64,000 nt of DNA. It comes from JAYRZB01 sp041916675. Its GTDB lineage: Bacteria; Pseudomonadota; Alphaproteobacteria; Rhizobiales; Devosiaceae. The stretch lies in the NCBI GenBank assembly GCA_041916675.1, contig JAYRZB010000004.1:277755-341754 (forward strand), in the 5' to 3' direction. The notes under the pieces were generated by a model, which was given only the letters and a program-made list of their open reading frames with translations, did not search any database and was not told the DNA's origin. Shown piece after piece: positions 50,308 through 58,163 of the stretch. The position numbers and the translations under genes were made by a program. How positions within the stretch are numbered: position 1 is the first letter of the stretch; the number at the start of each line of letters is the position of its first letter.

Positions 50308-51516
50308 ATGGTTGCGTATCACCAGTTCGTCGAACTATCCCAGTCCGAGAACAGCGAAGCGCGGGGGCAGGCGGCCCATCTGGCGGCCATGGCTTATCTC
50401 GCCCATCGCGGCCCCGCCGATGAACACGCCGCGCTCTATGCGGCGCTGATCAGCTTTCTCGATGATCCATCGGTCAAGGTGCGCGCCGCTTTGGCCTATG
50501 GCCTGCTCCACGCTCCCGAAGCGCCGCGTCCCATTCTTCTGGCGCTGTTGCAGGATAGTGCGGTCATCTCACGCGCCGTCGTGCAGTATTCTCCAGCGCT
50601 GATCGATGCCGACCTCATCGGGCTGATCCGCACTGCCGACCTCTCGATGTTGATGGCCATCTGCCTGCGCGAAACTCTTAGCGGACGCGTCGTAGAGGCG
50701 CTGCTGGCTCGCGCCGACCGCGCTGTCACCCTGCGCCTTCTGGCCCGCACCGATGCCGAGATTGCCGAATCCCGGCTCAACGGCCTCGCCGATACGCTTG
50801 GTGCCACCGATGCGCAGGTGCGCGGCGCCTTGCTCGCCCGGCACGATCTGCCCGCCCGTGCCCGCCTTGCCCTGGTGGAATCCGTCGCCAAGGCCCTGCG
50901 CGGGGCCCGCATCGTGGCCGGCGCCATCGAGCCGCAGCGGCTTGATCGGCTACTGCGCAATGCCACAGACATGGCCATGACCGATATCGGCGAGCGTGAA
51001 GCCGCCCGGTCGCAGGCCCGCTATGCTGCCGAAATGATCGAGCAGGACCGGGTTTCCACTCGCGTCATGCTCCATGCCATCTGCAATGGCCACGTGCTGT
51101 TCTTTGCCGATTGCGTCGCCGAACTGTCCGGCATCGGACGGGCCAAGGTCTTCACCCTGCTCGAATCGGGCAGTCGGGCCGCGCTCAATGCCCTGCTGGC
51201 CCGCTGCGGCCTGTCCCCCTCGGTACGTAACCTGATTGCCCGGCTGGTGTTCCACGCCCGCGCTGCGGACCTCGCCGACGACATCGCGGCCCGCCATTTC
51301 GTGGTGACCGCTCTCACCGAAGAGCTCATCGTCGAGCATGACGGGCAAATCCCCGTCGAGCTTGAGGAGGCGTTTTCTTATCTCTGCGAGCAGAATGTGG
51401 GGCTGGCGCGCACCGCCGCCCGTGGGGTCATGGCCGCCTTTGCCGCCGACCCGGCTGGCGCGCGCGACCTGCCGGCCATCGCTGCCGACCAGCCGCTGGC
51501 ACTCCCGGCCGCCTGA
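50308..51516 (+). CDS. DUF2336 family protein
   Basis: 402 residues made of HEAT-like helical repeats (LDDPSVKVRAALAYGLLHAP, QDSAVISRAVVQYSP, ADLSMLMAICLRETLSG). This is DUF2336, a family found mainly in alphaproteobacteria and of unknown function. The helical-repeat layout suggests a protein-protein scaffold. It is the second gene after the lytic transglycosylase. Confidence 0.85.
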   Translation: MVAYHQFVELSQSENSEARGQAAHLAAMAYLAHRGPADEHAALYAALISFLDDPSVKVRAALAYGLLHAPEAPRPILLALLQDSAVISRAVVQYSPALIDADLIGLIRTADLSMLMAICLRETLSGRVVEALLARADRAVTLRLLARTDAEIAESRLNGLADTLGATDAQVRGALLARHDLPARARLALVESVAKALRGARIVAGAIEPQRLDRLLRNATDMAMTDIGEREAARSQARYAAEMIEQDRVSTRVMLHAICNGHVLFFADCVAELSGIGRAKVFTLLESGSRAALNALLARCGLSPSVRNLIARLVFHARAADLADDIAARHFVVTALTEELIVEHDGQIPVELEEAFSYLCEQNVGLARTAARGVMAAFAADPAGARDLPAIAADQPLALPAA

Positions 51517-51518
51517 CC

Positions 51519-51992
51519 TCAGTCGCCGGCGAAATAGGTAAAGGTCTGGCCGGTCAACGCCTGGTCGCCATAGCTGATATCGCCCACCATTTCGCCCGGC
51601 CCGTTGAACGTGGCCTTCAGCGTCACCTTGCCGATCAGCGGGTCTTCGCCCTCGAATGTCACCGCGTCATTGCTGGCGTTGTAGCTGGTGGGCAGCACGC
51701 GGATCGTGGTCTGGTAGTATTCCTGCCCCAGCTCGTTCTGGCCCTTTTCGCTCGTGGTATCGGAAAATTCCACCATCACCGGGGCATAGGTGTCGAGCCG
51801 CTCGCCCTTCTCCCAGGCGTCGAAATCGAACCCCACATGCACATAGTCGAGCTGGTACACCCCGGTCATCGGCGCGGTTTCGAGAAAGTAGTATCCGAAC
51901 CGGTCAATGTCGCTGGCATGGGTAAATGGCCCCTCGGCCAGGGCAGGGGTGAATAGCGCTAGGGCAAACACGGCGGCGGCAAGTCGTTTCAT
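51519..51992 (-). CDS. Hypothetical secreted protein
   Basis: 157 residues: signal peptide RLAAAVFALALFTPALAEGP, then an acidic beta-rich domain with no Cys. No family recognised. It lies between the convergent DUF2336 gene (2 bp apart) and nadK, 23 bp downstream of the latter and co-directional with it. Confidence 0.68.
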   Translation of the reverse strand: MKRLAAAVFALALFTPALAEGPFTHASDIDRFGYYFLETAPMTGVYQLDYVHVGFDFDAWEKGERLDTYAPVMVEFSDTTSEKGQNELGQEYYQTTIRVLPTSYNASNDAVTFEGEDPLIGKVTLKATFNGPGEMVGDISYGDQALTGQTFTYFAGD

Positions 51993-52015
51993 GACAATAG
52001 TCCTGTTCGTGCGGG

Positions 52016-52798
52016 TCAGAAACCCTGGAACTGCTCGGTCAGCACCCGTTCCTCAAGACTATGTCCCGGGTCGAACAGCAGAGTGACAACATTACTGCGG
52101 TCTTCCTGAATGGAAACTGACGCGACATTCTTGAATTCAACATTGTCGGCCACCGCGCTGATCGGGCGCTTTTCGGCTTCCCGGGTCTTGAACACCACCT
52201 GCGCCCGGTTCGACAAAATCGCCCCGCGCCATCGCCGGGGGCGGAACGGCGAGATCGGTGTCAGCGCCAGCAGTTGCGCGTGGATCGGTAATATGGGCCC
52301 ATGCGCCGACAGGTTATAGGCTGTCGATCCGGCAGGGGTGGCCACAATCACGCCATCGCAGATCAGTTCGTCGAGCCGGGTCTTGCCATCGATGATGATT
52401 TCGATCTTGGCTGCCTGGAACGAGGCGCGGAACAGCGATACCTCATTGAGCGCCAGCGCCTTGTGCACCGTGCCGCCGATGTCGGTCACTTCCATCGAAA
52501 GCGGGAATATCCGCGTCGGCTGCGCCTTGCCCAGCCGCTCGAGCAGATCGTCGCTGCCGTATTGATTCATCAAGAAGCCGACCGAGCCGAAATTCATGCC
52601 ATAGACCGGTATGCGGTTTGGCATGGTGCGGTGCAGGGTCTGCAGCATCAGCCCATCGCCACCGAGCGCCACGATCACCGTGGCATGCTCAAATCCGGCA
52701 TCGCCATAGCGGGCCCGCAACATGTCGGCCGCCGCATTGGCTTCGGCCGTGCCGCTGGTGACAAAGCTAATCCTTGGCGAAACAACACTATTCAACAC
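52016..52798 (-). CDS. nadK: NAD kinase
   Basis: 260 residues phosphorylating NAD to NADP. The GGDG motif (46-49, VALGGDGLML), YGMNFGSVGFLMN, the LNEVSLFRAS motif and the substrate loop CDGVIVATPAGSTAYNLSAHGPIL are all present. GTG start at 52798 following GGGAG; a TTG one codon later is also possible. Length normal. Confidence 0.95.
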   Translation of the reverse strand: MLNSVVSPRISFVTSGTAEANAAADMLRARYGDAGFEHATVIVALGGDGLMLQTLHRTMPNRIPVYGMNFGSVGFLMNQYGSDDLLERLGKAQPTRIFPLSMEVTDIGGTVHKALALNEVSLFRASFQAAKIEIIIDGKTRLDELICDGVIVATPAGSTAYNLSAHGPILPIHAQLLALTPISPFRPRRWRGAILSNRAQVVFKTREAEKRPISAVADNVEFKNVASVSIQEDRSNVVTLLFDPGHSLEERVLTEQFQGF

Positions 52799-52951
52799 CG
52801 GCTCCCGTCAGCTGCGCGCTCCTGCCTAGCACGCGCGCGCGCCGGGTGCCAACGCCACGCGCCCACCGAGCCTGAATTCCCCCTTCACCCCGCTTGCACC
52901 CGCGCGCCGCCAATGCTAGCTACCCCCATCCGCGCACATTCATCGCGCCGG

Positions 52952-53027
<76 letters not shown>

Positions 53028-53133
53028 TCATCCCGCCGCGTAGTACCAAGTGTAACAAAGATGCTGTGCTTGCCTTTTTCATGAGGCATGTCACTGTCGT
53101 ATCACTCAATTTTCGATGATTTTGAGGTGCGAT

Positions 53134-53457
53134 ATGTTCAAGGCTTTGCTTTCCGCAGCTTTTGCTCTTCTGGCCGGATCTGCGATCGCTGCTGACTATC
53201 CAAAAGCAGAGTGCCGGATCGGCTCCGACAAGTTAAGCCTGTCGGTGATAGCGTCCAATCCCACAAACACAGCTTTCAGTTGCGTTGCGTCATGCCGGGG
53301 AAATCTGAAGGGCCAGCGCGCATTTCAGAAAGTCGACTGCAATTTCAATCTCGGGAAAAATGCAGCTGAGAAAGTCGTGTGCACCGAGTCTACTTCTGCT
53401 CCGAAGATATTCACCGCAGTTGCGCCCATCAAGTTCACCTGTGTGCCGAAGAGGTAG
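53134..53457 (+). CDS. Cysteine-rich small secreted protein
   Basis: 107 residues. Signal peptide MFKALLSAAFALLAGSAIAA, then a mature chain of about 86 residues with six cysteines (AECRIG, AFSCVASC, KVDCNF, KVVCTES, KFTCVPK), enough for three disulfides; basic overall. No family recognised; it resembles small periplasmic or toxin-like folds only in gross character. ATG at 53134 has GAGG 7 bases upstream. It stands 107 bp after tRNA-Thr. Confidence 0.62.
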   Translation: MFKALLSAAFALLAGSAIAADYPKAECRIGSDKLSLSVIASNPTNTAFSCVASCRGNLKGQRAFQKVDCNFNLGKNAAEKVVCTESTSAPKIFTAVAPIKFTCVPKR

Positions 53458-53568
53458 GATAGGACGACCTCTTTGCCTCACATGTTCCAGAATTTTCCCA
53501 TCGGTCAAATGACTGAAGAGACTGAAGTGCGCTGCAACAGGTAAAGTAACTGATATGGGGGATTTGGA

Positions 53569-54510
53569 TTGCGGAAAGGACTAACATTCTTCTTTCGCCG
53601 CCACGCTGCGCGCGCTGGTTTTAACCACCGTCGGAGACGCCACTATAACCAGATATTTCCTGTTCGATGGCTGACCGCCTCAAAATTGATCGCCGTGGAT
53701 GTGGAGCGGTCCTTTGAGATTTATGGTTCCGCCGAAATAAATGACAAACTCCTTACAAGACTTATAGAGTCTAGGAATTTAACGCTTACATTAATTAGGA
53801 GATGGACGGGCATTGGAACCATACTCACACTCTATCTACTGCTTTCGTCTTTCTCAATTGAATTGCCATTGAGTGTTGAAGGAATTTCTCTCAAGAATGT
53901 TCCTGGGTTAAATGAATGTCTTTTATTTATCACGACGCTGATTTCTCTTGTTGTTCTTCCCGCCTCACTAAATAATGTGCGGCTAAGCGCGTCCATATCG
54001 GCGATTGAGCGTTTATTGGCGCCAATCTCGTTGGGGCCAATTGTGCATAGCGCAAATTTCCCTTCTGAGCCACCATTGATATACAATCCTACATTGCAGC
54101 CAAATATATCGTGGACAATATTTATTCGATTTATTTCACTTATGTCGATAATATTTTGGCTATTATTTTTTTTCGTCGCGATTATAGGTATATTAGTTTC
54201 AAGAATACAAGTCTACGGCTACGTAATAAATAATAATGCATTGCCGGATTATATTGTGTCGTTTATTGTATTTTTTGCAGTGACAGTGGATTGTTGTTTA
54301 TTAATTCTGCTTTTAATTCATATTGCGCCTCTGCCGCATAGAGACTTCAGCGTAAATGACGAGATCGACATTGCACGTCAGGTTAATCAAGAAACCTACA
54401 ACAGGTTGCTCAAAAAATACTTTGGGCAGATCAATGTAGATGCGGAGTCGCTCAGAGCCGAGGGGTTTTTGTCGGAATCAGAGCCGCCACTCAAGCCATT
54501 CTGGAAATGA
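53569..54510 (+). CDS. Hypothetical membrane protein, low GC, start uncertain
   Basis: An open frame of 313 codons, at lower GC than the rest of the window. About four helices are clear (TILTLYLLLSSFSIEL; NECLLFITTLISLVVLPAS; FIRFISLMSIIFWLLFFFVA; YIVSFIVFFAVTVDCCLLI). The first ATG in frame is only near residue 193, so translation must begin at a TTG (53569) or GTG (for example near 53695), or the gene is broken at its 5' end. The first 40 residues are basic and not obviously membrane. No family recognised. Confidence 0.5.
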   Translation: MRKGLTFFFRRHAARAGFNHRRRRHYNQIFPVRWLTASKLIAVDVERSFEIYGSAEINDKLLTRLIESRNLTLTLIRRWTGIGTILTLYLLLSSFSIELPLSVEGISLKNVPGLNECLLFITTLISLVVLPASLNNVRLSASISAIERLLAPISLGPIVHSANFPSEPPLIYNPTLQPNISWTIFIRFISLMSIIFWLLFFFVAIIGILVSRIQVYGYVINNNALPDYIVSFIVFFAVTVDCCLLILLLIHIAPLPHRDFSVNDEIDIARQVNQETYNRLLKKYFGQINVDAESLRAEGFLSESEPPLKPFWK

Positions 54511-54570
54511 ATTTCATAGCAAGCCGCACTTGCGCACCCCATATCACTTTGTCCCAACCAGGAGCCACCC

Positions 54571-54810
54571 TTGGCACACCCACCCCGCCGCCCGCAGGGC
54601 AATATCGAAAAGGCTGAGGCGGCGTTTAAGGCGCTGACCACCAAGGCTGAAGATGCGCCGGTCAAGGCGGCTCGGGTCAGTATGCCCGGCGTCAAGGAAA
54701 CCGTGTCGATCAGGCTTGATCGCGATGTGCTCGATCATTTCCAGGATGATGGTCCGCGCTGGCAGGAGCGGATCAATGCCGCGCTGCGCCGGGCCGCCGG
54801 GCTCGATTAA
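54571..54810 (+). CDS. BrnA-like antitoxin (orphan)
   Basis: 79 residues. The C-terminal half VSIRLDRDVLDHFQDDGPRWQERINAALRRAAG is the ribbon-helix-helix/BrnA-antitoxin (DUF4415) signature; the N-terminal half is basic and Ala-rich. BrnA normally follows the toxin gene brnT, but no BrnT-like frame precedes it here. TTG start with AGGAG upstream. An intact antitoxin gene without its toxin suggests solitary regulation or a degraded pair. Confidence 0.72.
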   Translation: MAHPPRRPQGNIEKAEAAFKALTTKAEDAPVKAARVSMPGVKETVSIRLDRDVLDHFQDDGPRWQERINAALRRAAGLD

Positions 54811-55550
54811 CGCGCCTGAATAAAGCGGAACGCGCCGTCCGGGGTGACCCGCACGGCTGTCAGCACGCCTGTCGAATAGCACATGGTGTCCACGTCGATC
54901 CGCGATGGCGTCACCACCGGTTCGGGGCCGGGGGTGTGGCCGTGCACCACGCGCAGGCCGGCGGGCAGTTTGGCGTCGAGGAAGGGGGCGCGGATCCACA
55001 CCAGGTCATCGTCGGTCTGATGTTCAAGCCGGATATTGGGACGGATGCCGGCATGCACGAACAGGAACCCCGGCAGCGACAGGCAGACTGGCAGGGTTTC
55101 GAGCCAGCTGCGGTGGGCCGGGGGCAGGGCCTCGGCCAGATCGGCCGCATAGCTGCGCAGCGGCCTGGCGTCCGGGTCGGCGAAATCTACCGCCAGCCCA
55201 TAGGATTTGAGCGTATGCAGCCCGCCCCAGCGCAGCCAGTCGACATGGGCCGGAGGGTTATCGAGAAAATCCAGCAGCAGCTTTTCGTGGTTCCCATAAA
55301 GCGAAAAGCGCTTCAGCCCATCGTCGGGCGGGTTCATCAGGTGCTCGATCACTCCGGCAGAGGCCGGGCCGCGATCGATATAGTCGCCGAGCGTGATCAG
55401 CCACTTTTCGCCCGTCACCGCCGCTGCGTCGGCTACAATCAGCGCTTCGAGCGCCAGCAACTGGTCGAGGCACCCGTGCACATCGCCAATGGCATAGACC
55501 ACTGCGGGCCAGGTGGAAAAACTCAGGCGGGTGCGGGGGTGGGTGTTCAT
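54807..55550 (-). CDS. Metallophosphoesterase (PP2A-type / Ap4A hydrolase-like)
   Basis: 247 residues. The motifs GDVHGCLDQL, GDYIDRGPASAGV, GNHEKLLLDFL and HAGIRP with VVHGHTPGPEP are those of calcineurin-like phosphoesterases acting on phosphoproteins or diadenosine polyphosphates. Specificity unknown. The ATG at 55550 is favoured; a TTG four codons upstream overlaps the ROK stop. Its 3' end overlaps the antitoxin gene by four bases. Confidence 0.86.
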   Translation of the reverse strand: MNTHPRTRLSFSTWPAVVYAIGDVHGCLDQLLALEALIVADAAAVTGEKWLITLGDYIDRGPASAGVIEHLMNPPDDGLKRFSLYGNHEKLLLDFLDNPPAHVDWLRWGGLHTLKSYGLAVDFADPDARPLRSYAADLAEALPPAHRSWLETLPVCLSLPGFLFVHAGIRPNIRLEHQTDDDLVWIRAPFLDAKLPAGLRVVHGHTPGPEPVVTPSRIDVDTMCYSTGVLTAVRVTPDGAFRFIQAR

Positions 55551-55558
55551 GGGGCTGG

Positions 55559-56827
55559 TCAACTATTGGGCAGGTTGGCGAAGTCGGTCTGGTCCAGTTC
55601 GGTCAGCGTCTTCATCATCAGCCCGCGAAAGATCGGTTCGCTCTCGTCTCGGTGGTTGCGGATGATCGGGGCGCCGTTGATCCGCGCTATCAACGATGTG
55701 GCCAGCGCCGCCTCGATCTCGGGCTTCATCAACTCAAACGCCCGCGCGCCAGGCCCCACGATGATCAGGTGCGTGGGGTCGAACACGGCCAGTAACCGGC
55801 TGATGCCAAAACCGATGGCGCGTCCGGCCATGTTGAAGGCATGGGTCACGGCGCGGTCGCCGCGCTGGGCGCGAGCAATCAGCCCGTCATATTCGGCGGG
55901 GGGCACGCTCGCCGCCGGCTGGGCGGTTTCAGGCACCGAATAGGCGGTGCGCAGCACGCCATAGTCGGCAGCATAGGCCTCGATGCACCCGCGCATGCCA
56001 CACCGGCACAGCGCGCCATTGGGCACGTGGTTCATGTGGCCAAACTCGGTGCCGCCTTCCTCGCCACGTCCCAGAATCTGTCCGCGGAAGGTCATGCCCA
56101 TGGCCACCGTTGCCCCCACGAATACGGTTGCCACGCTGGCCTCGCGCAGGTCGGGGTCGAGCCAACGCGTGCCCTCGGCGAGAAGCCGCCCGCGCTTGTA
56201 GAGCGTCACCGGCACGCCCAATGCCGTACTCATGGCGCCAACTATGTCTGCGCCCGCCAGGTGCGGCACCGGCGACCAGGCCAGCCGAGCGCCGCCACGG
56301 TCGAGAATGCCTTGCACCGAAACCGCCACCCGGCGCAGCCTCACCGCGCCACCGTTGCGGCCGAGCAGTTGCTCAACCCGATCGAGCAGAAAGCTGCTGG
56401 CGGGCTGGCTGGCAAAGCCGCCGTGGGGCAGGGGCACCTGCACGCGGTCCACCAGCGTGCCGCCATAATCCACTAGCGAGCAGCGTGCGCCACCGGCATC
56501 CATTTCAATCAGCACCACATACGCGGCCTGACGGTTGAAGCCGATCCGCACGGCCGGGCGCCCCCGTGCCTTGGCCGGCTTTTCCACTTCGGGAAAATCG
56601 ATCAGCAGGCCCTGGGCAATCATGTCCTGGCTGATGGCGGTCATGGTGGCGTGGCTCAGGCCCGTTTCGGCCGCCAGCTGCGTGCGCGGCAATGGGCCGT
56701 GCAGCCGCAGAGCCTCGAGCACGAGGCCGCGATTCTGCCTTCTGGTTGTGTCGCTGTCGCTGACTAAACGCACGGACCCGGTTTCCAAACTTTCCGTCAG
56801 AAGCCGGATTCGCCCGCGCCTGACCAC
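55559..56827 (-). CDS. ROK family transcriptional regulator (XylR type)
   Basis: 422 residues: an N-terminal winged helix (LPRTQLAAETGLSHATMTAISQDM, about 45-68) and a C-terminal ROK sugar-kinase-like domain with GARCSLVDYGGTLVDRV and the zinc-binding CRCGMRGCIEAYA. Such regulators bind sugars and repress sugar-uptake genes. It is divergent from xylF and the spacer holds two repeats that look like its operators. GTG start at 56827 after a GAGAG. Confidence 0.88.
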   Translation of the reverse strand: MVRRGRIRLLTESLETGSVRLVSDSDTTRRQNRGLVLEALRLHGPLPRTQLAAETGLSHATMTAISQDMIAQGLLIDFPEVEKPAKARGRPAVRIGFNRQAAYVVLIEMDAGGARCSLVDYGGTLVDRVQVPLPHGGFASQPASSFLLDRVEQLLGRNGGAVRLRRVAVSVQGILDRGGARLAWSPVPHLAGADIVGAMSTALGVPVTLYKRGRLLAEGTRWLDPDLREASVATVFVGATVAMGMTFRGQILGRGEEGGTEFGHMNHVPNGALCRCGMRGCIEAYAADYGVLRTAYSVPETAQPAASVPPAEYDGLIARAQRGDRAVTHAFNMAGRAIGFGISRLLAVFDPTHLIIVGPGARAFELMKPEIEAALATSLIARINGAPIIRNHRDESEPIFRGLMMKTLTELDQTDFANLPNS

Positions 56828-56851
56828 TGATCTCTCTCATACAGGTATTTA

Positions 56852-56866
56852 TTTCGAGTGTCGAAA
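56852..56866. promoter_or_regulatory. Upstream ROK operator copy
   Basis: TTTCGA-GTG-TCGAAA, a perfect inverted repeat with a 3-bp spacer, just 25 bp beyond the ROK regulator start and just upstream of a TTGACA hexamer at 56873-56878. It matches the second copy at 56906-56920 (one base changed in an arm), centre to centre 54 bp. Confidence 0.6.
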
Positions 56867-56872
56867 ATGACG

Positions 56873-56901
56873 TTGACACGCGCTTGATGTGCATGCCACT
56901 A
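56873..56901 (+). promoter_or_regulatory. Candidate xylF promoter
   Basis: TTGACA at 56873-56878 fits a sigma-70 -35 box; the -10 would lie at about 56896-56901 (CCACTA) after a 17-bp spacer and is poor. The transcription start would fall at the second operator-like repeat. Prediction by pattern only. Confidence 0.45.
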
Positions 56902-56905
56902 GTTT

Positions 56906-56920
56906 TTTCGAGCATTGAAA
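56906..56920. promoter_or_regulatory. Downstream ROK operator copy
   Basis: TTTCGA-GCA-TTGAAA, the same layout as the upstream repeat with one arm mismatch, placed near the predicted xylF transcription start. Confidence 0.55.
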
Positions 56921-57008
56921 GAAATGCTCATCTGCCGGACAGTGTCCCCGGGGAGGGGGCTTGTGTCGGCTTGGGATCAAGGCGGTTTGCCGCCATTGGG
57001 AGGATGAT

Positions 57009-58049
57009 ATGAACAAGTTTTTGGCGGTCCTGCTTTGCTCGACCGTGATTTCGGGTACGGCCAGCGTCGCGCTGGCCAAGGATCTGGTCATCGGCGTGTC
57101 GTGGAACAACTTCCAGGAAGAGCGCTGGAAGACCGACGAAGCCGCCATCAAGGCTGTGATCGAAGCCAATGGCGACAAGTACATTTCGGCCGACGCGCAG
57201 TCGTCCGCCGCCAAGCAGCTCACCGATATCGAAAGCCTGATTTCGCAGGGTGCCAACGCCATCATCATTCTGGCGCAGGACAGTGCGGCCATTGAACCTG
57301 CTGTCGCCGCCGCCGCAGCGGAAGGCATTCCGGTGGTGGGTTATGACCGCCTGATCGAAAACCCGAACGCCTTCTACATCACCTTCGATAACAAGGAAGT
57401 CGGGCGTCTGCAGGCGCAGGGCGTGTTCGCCGTGCAGCCCAAAGGCAACTACGTCTTTATCAAGGGCAATGGTGCCGATCCCAACGCCGATTTCCTGTTT
57501 GCAGGGCAGATGGAAGTGCTTCAGGCCGCCATTGACGCGGGCGATATCAAGAATGTCGGCGAAGCCTACACCGACAACTGGAGCCCCGAGATCGCCCAGG
57601 CGAACATGGAACAGTTCCTCACCGCCAATAACAACGAAGTCGATGCCGTTGTCGCGTCCAACGACGGTACTGCCGGTGGCGCTATTGCAGCGCTCACGGC
57701 CCAGGGTCTTGCCGGTTCGGTCCCCGTTTCGGGGCAGGATGGTGACCGGGCGGCGCTCAATCGCATTGCCCTTGGCACCCAAACAGTGTCGGTCTGGAAG
57801 GATGCGCGCGAGCTGGGCAAGAAGGCCGCAGAAATCGCCGTTGCCCTCGCAGGCGGCACGGCACTCGATGGTGTTGAAGGCGCGGTCAAGTTCTCCGGCG
57901 GCCCCAAGGGCGTCGAGATGAACTCGTTCTTCATCGCGCCGGTTCCGATCACCAAGGATAACCTCAACGTCGTCATCGACGCAGGCTGGGTGACCAAGGA
58001 TGTTGTTTGCCAGGGTGTCGCAGCCGGTTCGGTTGCCGCTTGCAACTAA
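57009..58049 (+). CDS. xylF: D-xylose ABC transporter substrate-binding protein XylF
   Basis: 346 residues: signal peptide (MNKFLAVLLCSTVISGTASVALA) and a periplasmic sugar-binding fold (GVSWNNFQEERWKTDEAA, ISADAQSSAAKQLTDIESLI, NWSPEIAQANMEQFL, VASNDGTAGGAIAAL). This is the XylF pattern. The ATG at 57009 is preceded by GGGAGGATG. First gene of xylF-xylH-xylG. Confidence 0.92.
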   Translation: MNKFLAVLLCSTVISGTASVALAKDLVIGVSWNNFQEERWKTDEAAIKAVIEANGDKYISADAQSSAAKQLTDIESLISQGANAIIILAQDSAAIEPAVAAAAAEGIPVVGYDRLIENPNAFYITFDNKEVGRLQAQGVFAVQPKGNYVFIKGNGADPNADFLFAGQMEVLQAAIDAGDIKNVGEAYTDNWSPEIAQANMEQFLTANNNEVDAVVASNDGTAGGAIAALTAQGLAGSVPVSGQDGDRAALNRIALGTQTVSVWKDARELGKKAAEIAVALAGGTALDGVEGAVKFSGGPKGVEMNSFFIAPVPITKDNLNVVIDAGWVTKDVVCQGVAAGSVAACN

Positions 58050-58100
58050 CCAGATAGCCGGCGGTACAAATCGTATCGTTACGCTATGATCAACCTGCCG

Positions 58101-58128
58101 GAGTGCCGCGGCGCAAACCGCGGCACTC
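58101..58128 (+). terminator. Intercistronic hairpin between xylF and xylH
   Basis: GAGTGCCGCGG and CCGCGGCACTC form a perfect 11-bp stem with a 6-nt loop, 51 bp after the xylF stop. No T-run follows, so it is more likely an mRNA-stabilising or partial terminating element that keeps xylF above xylH and xylG. Confidence 0.6.
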
Positions 58129-58163
58129 CCCATAAACAACGGTTGAATTCGGGGGAGAGCGCG

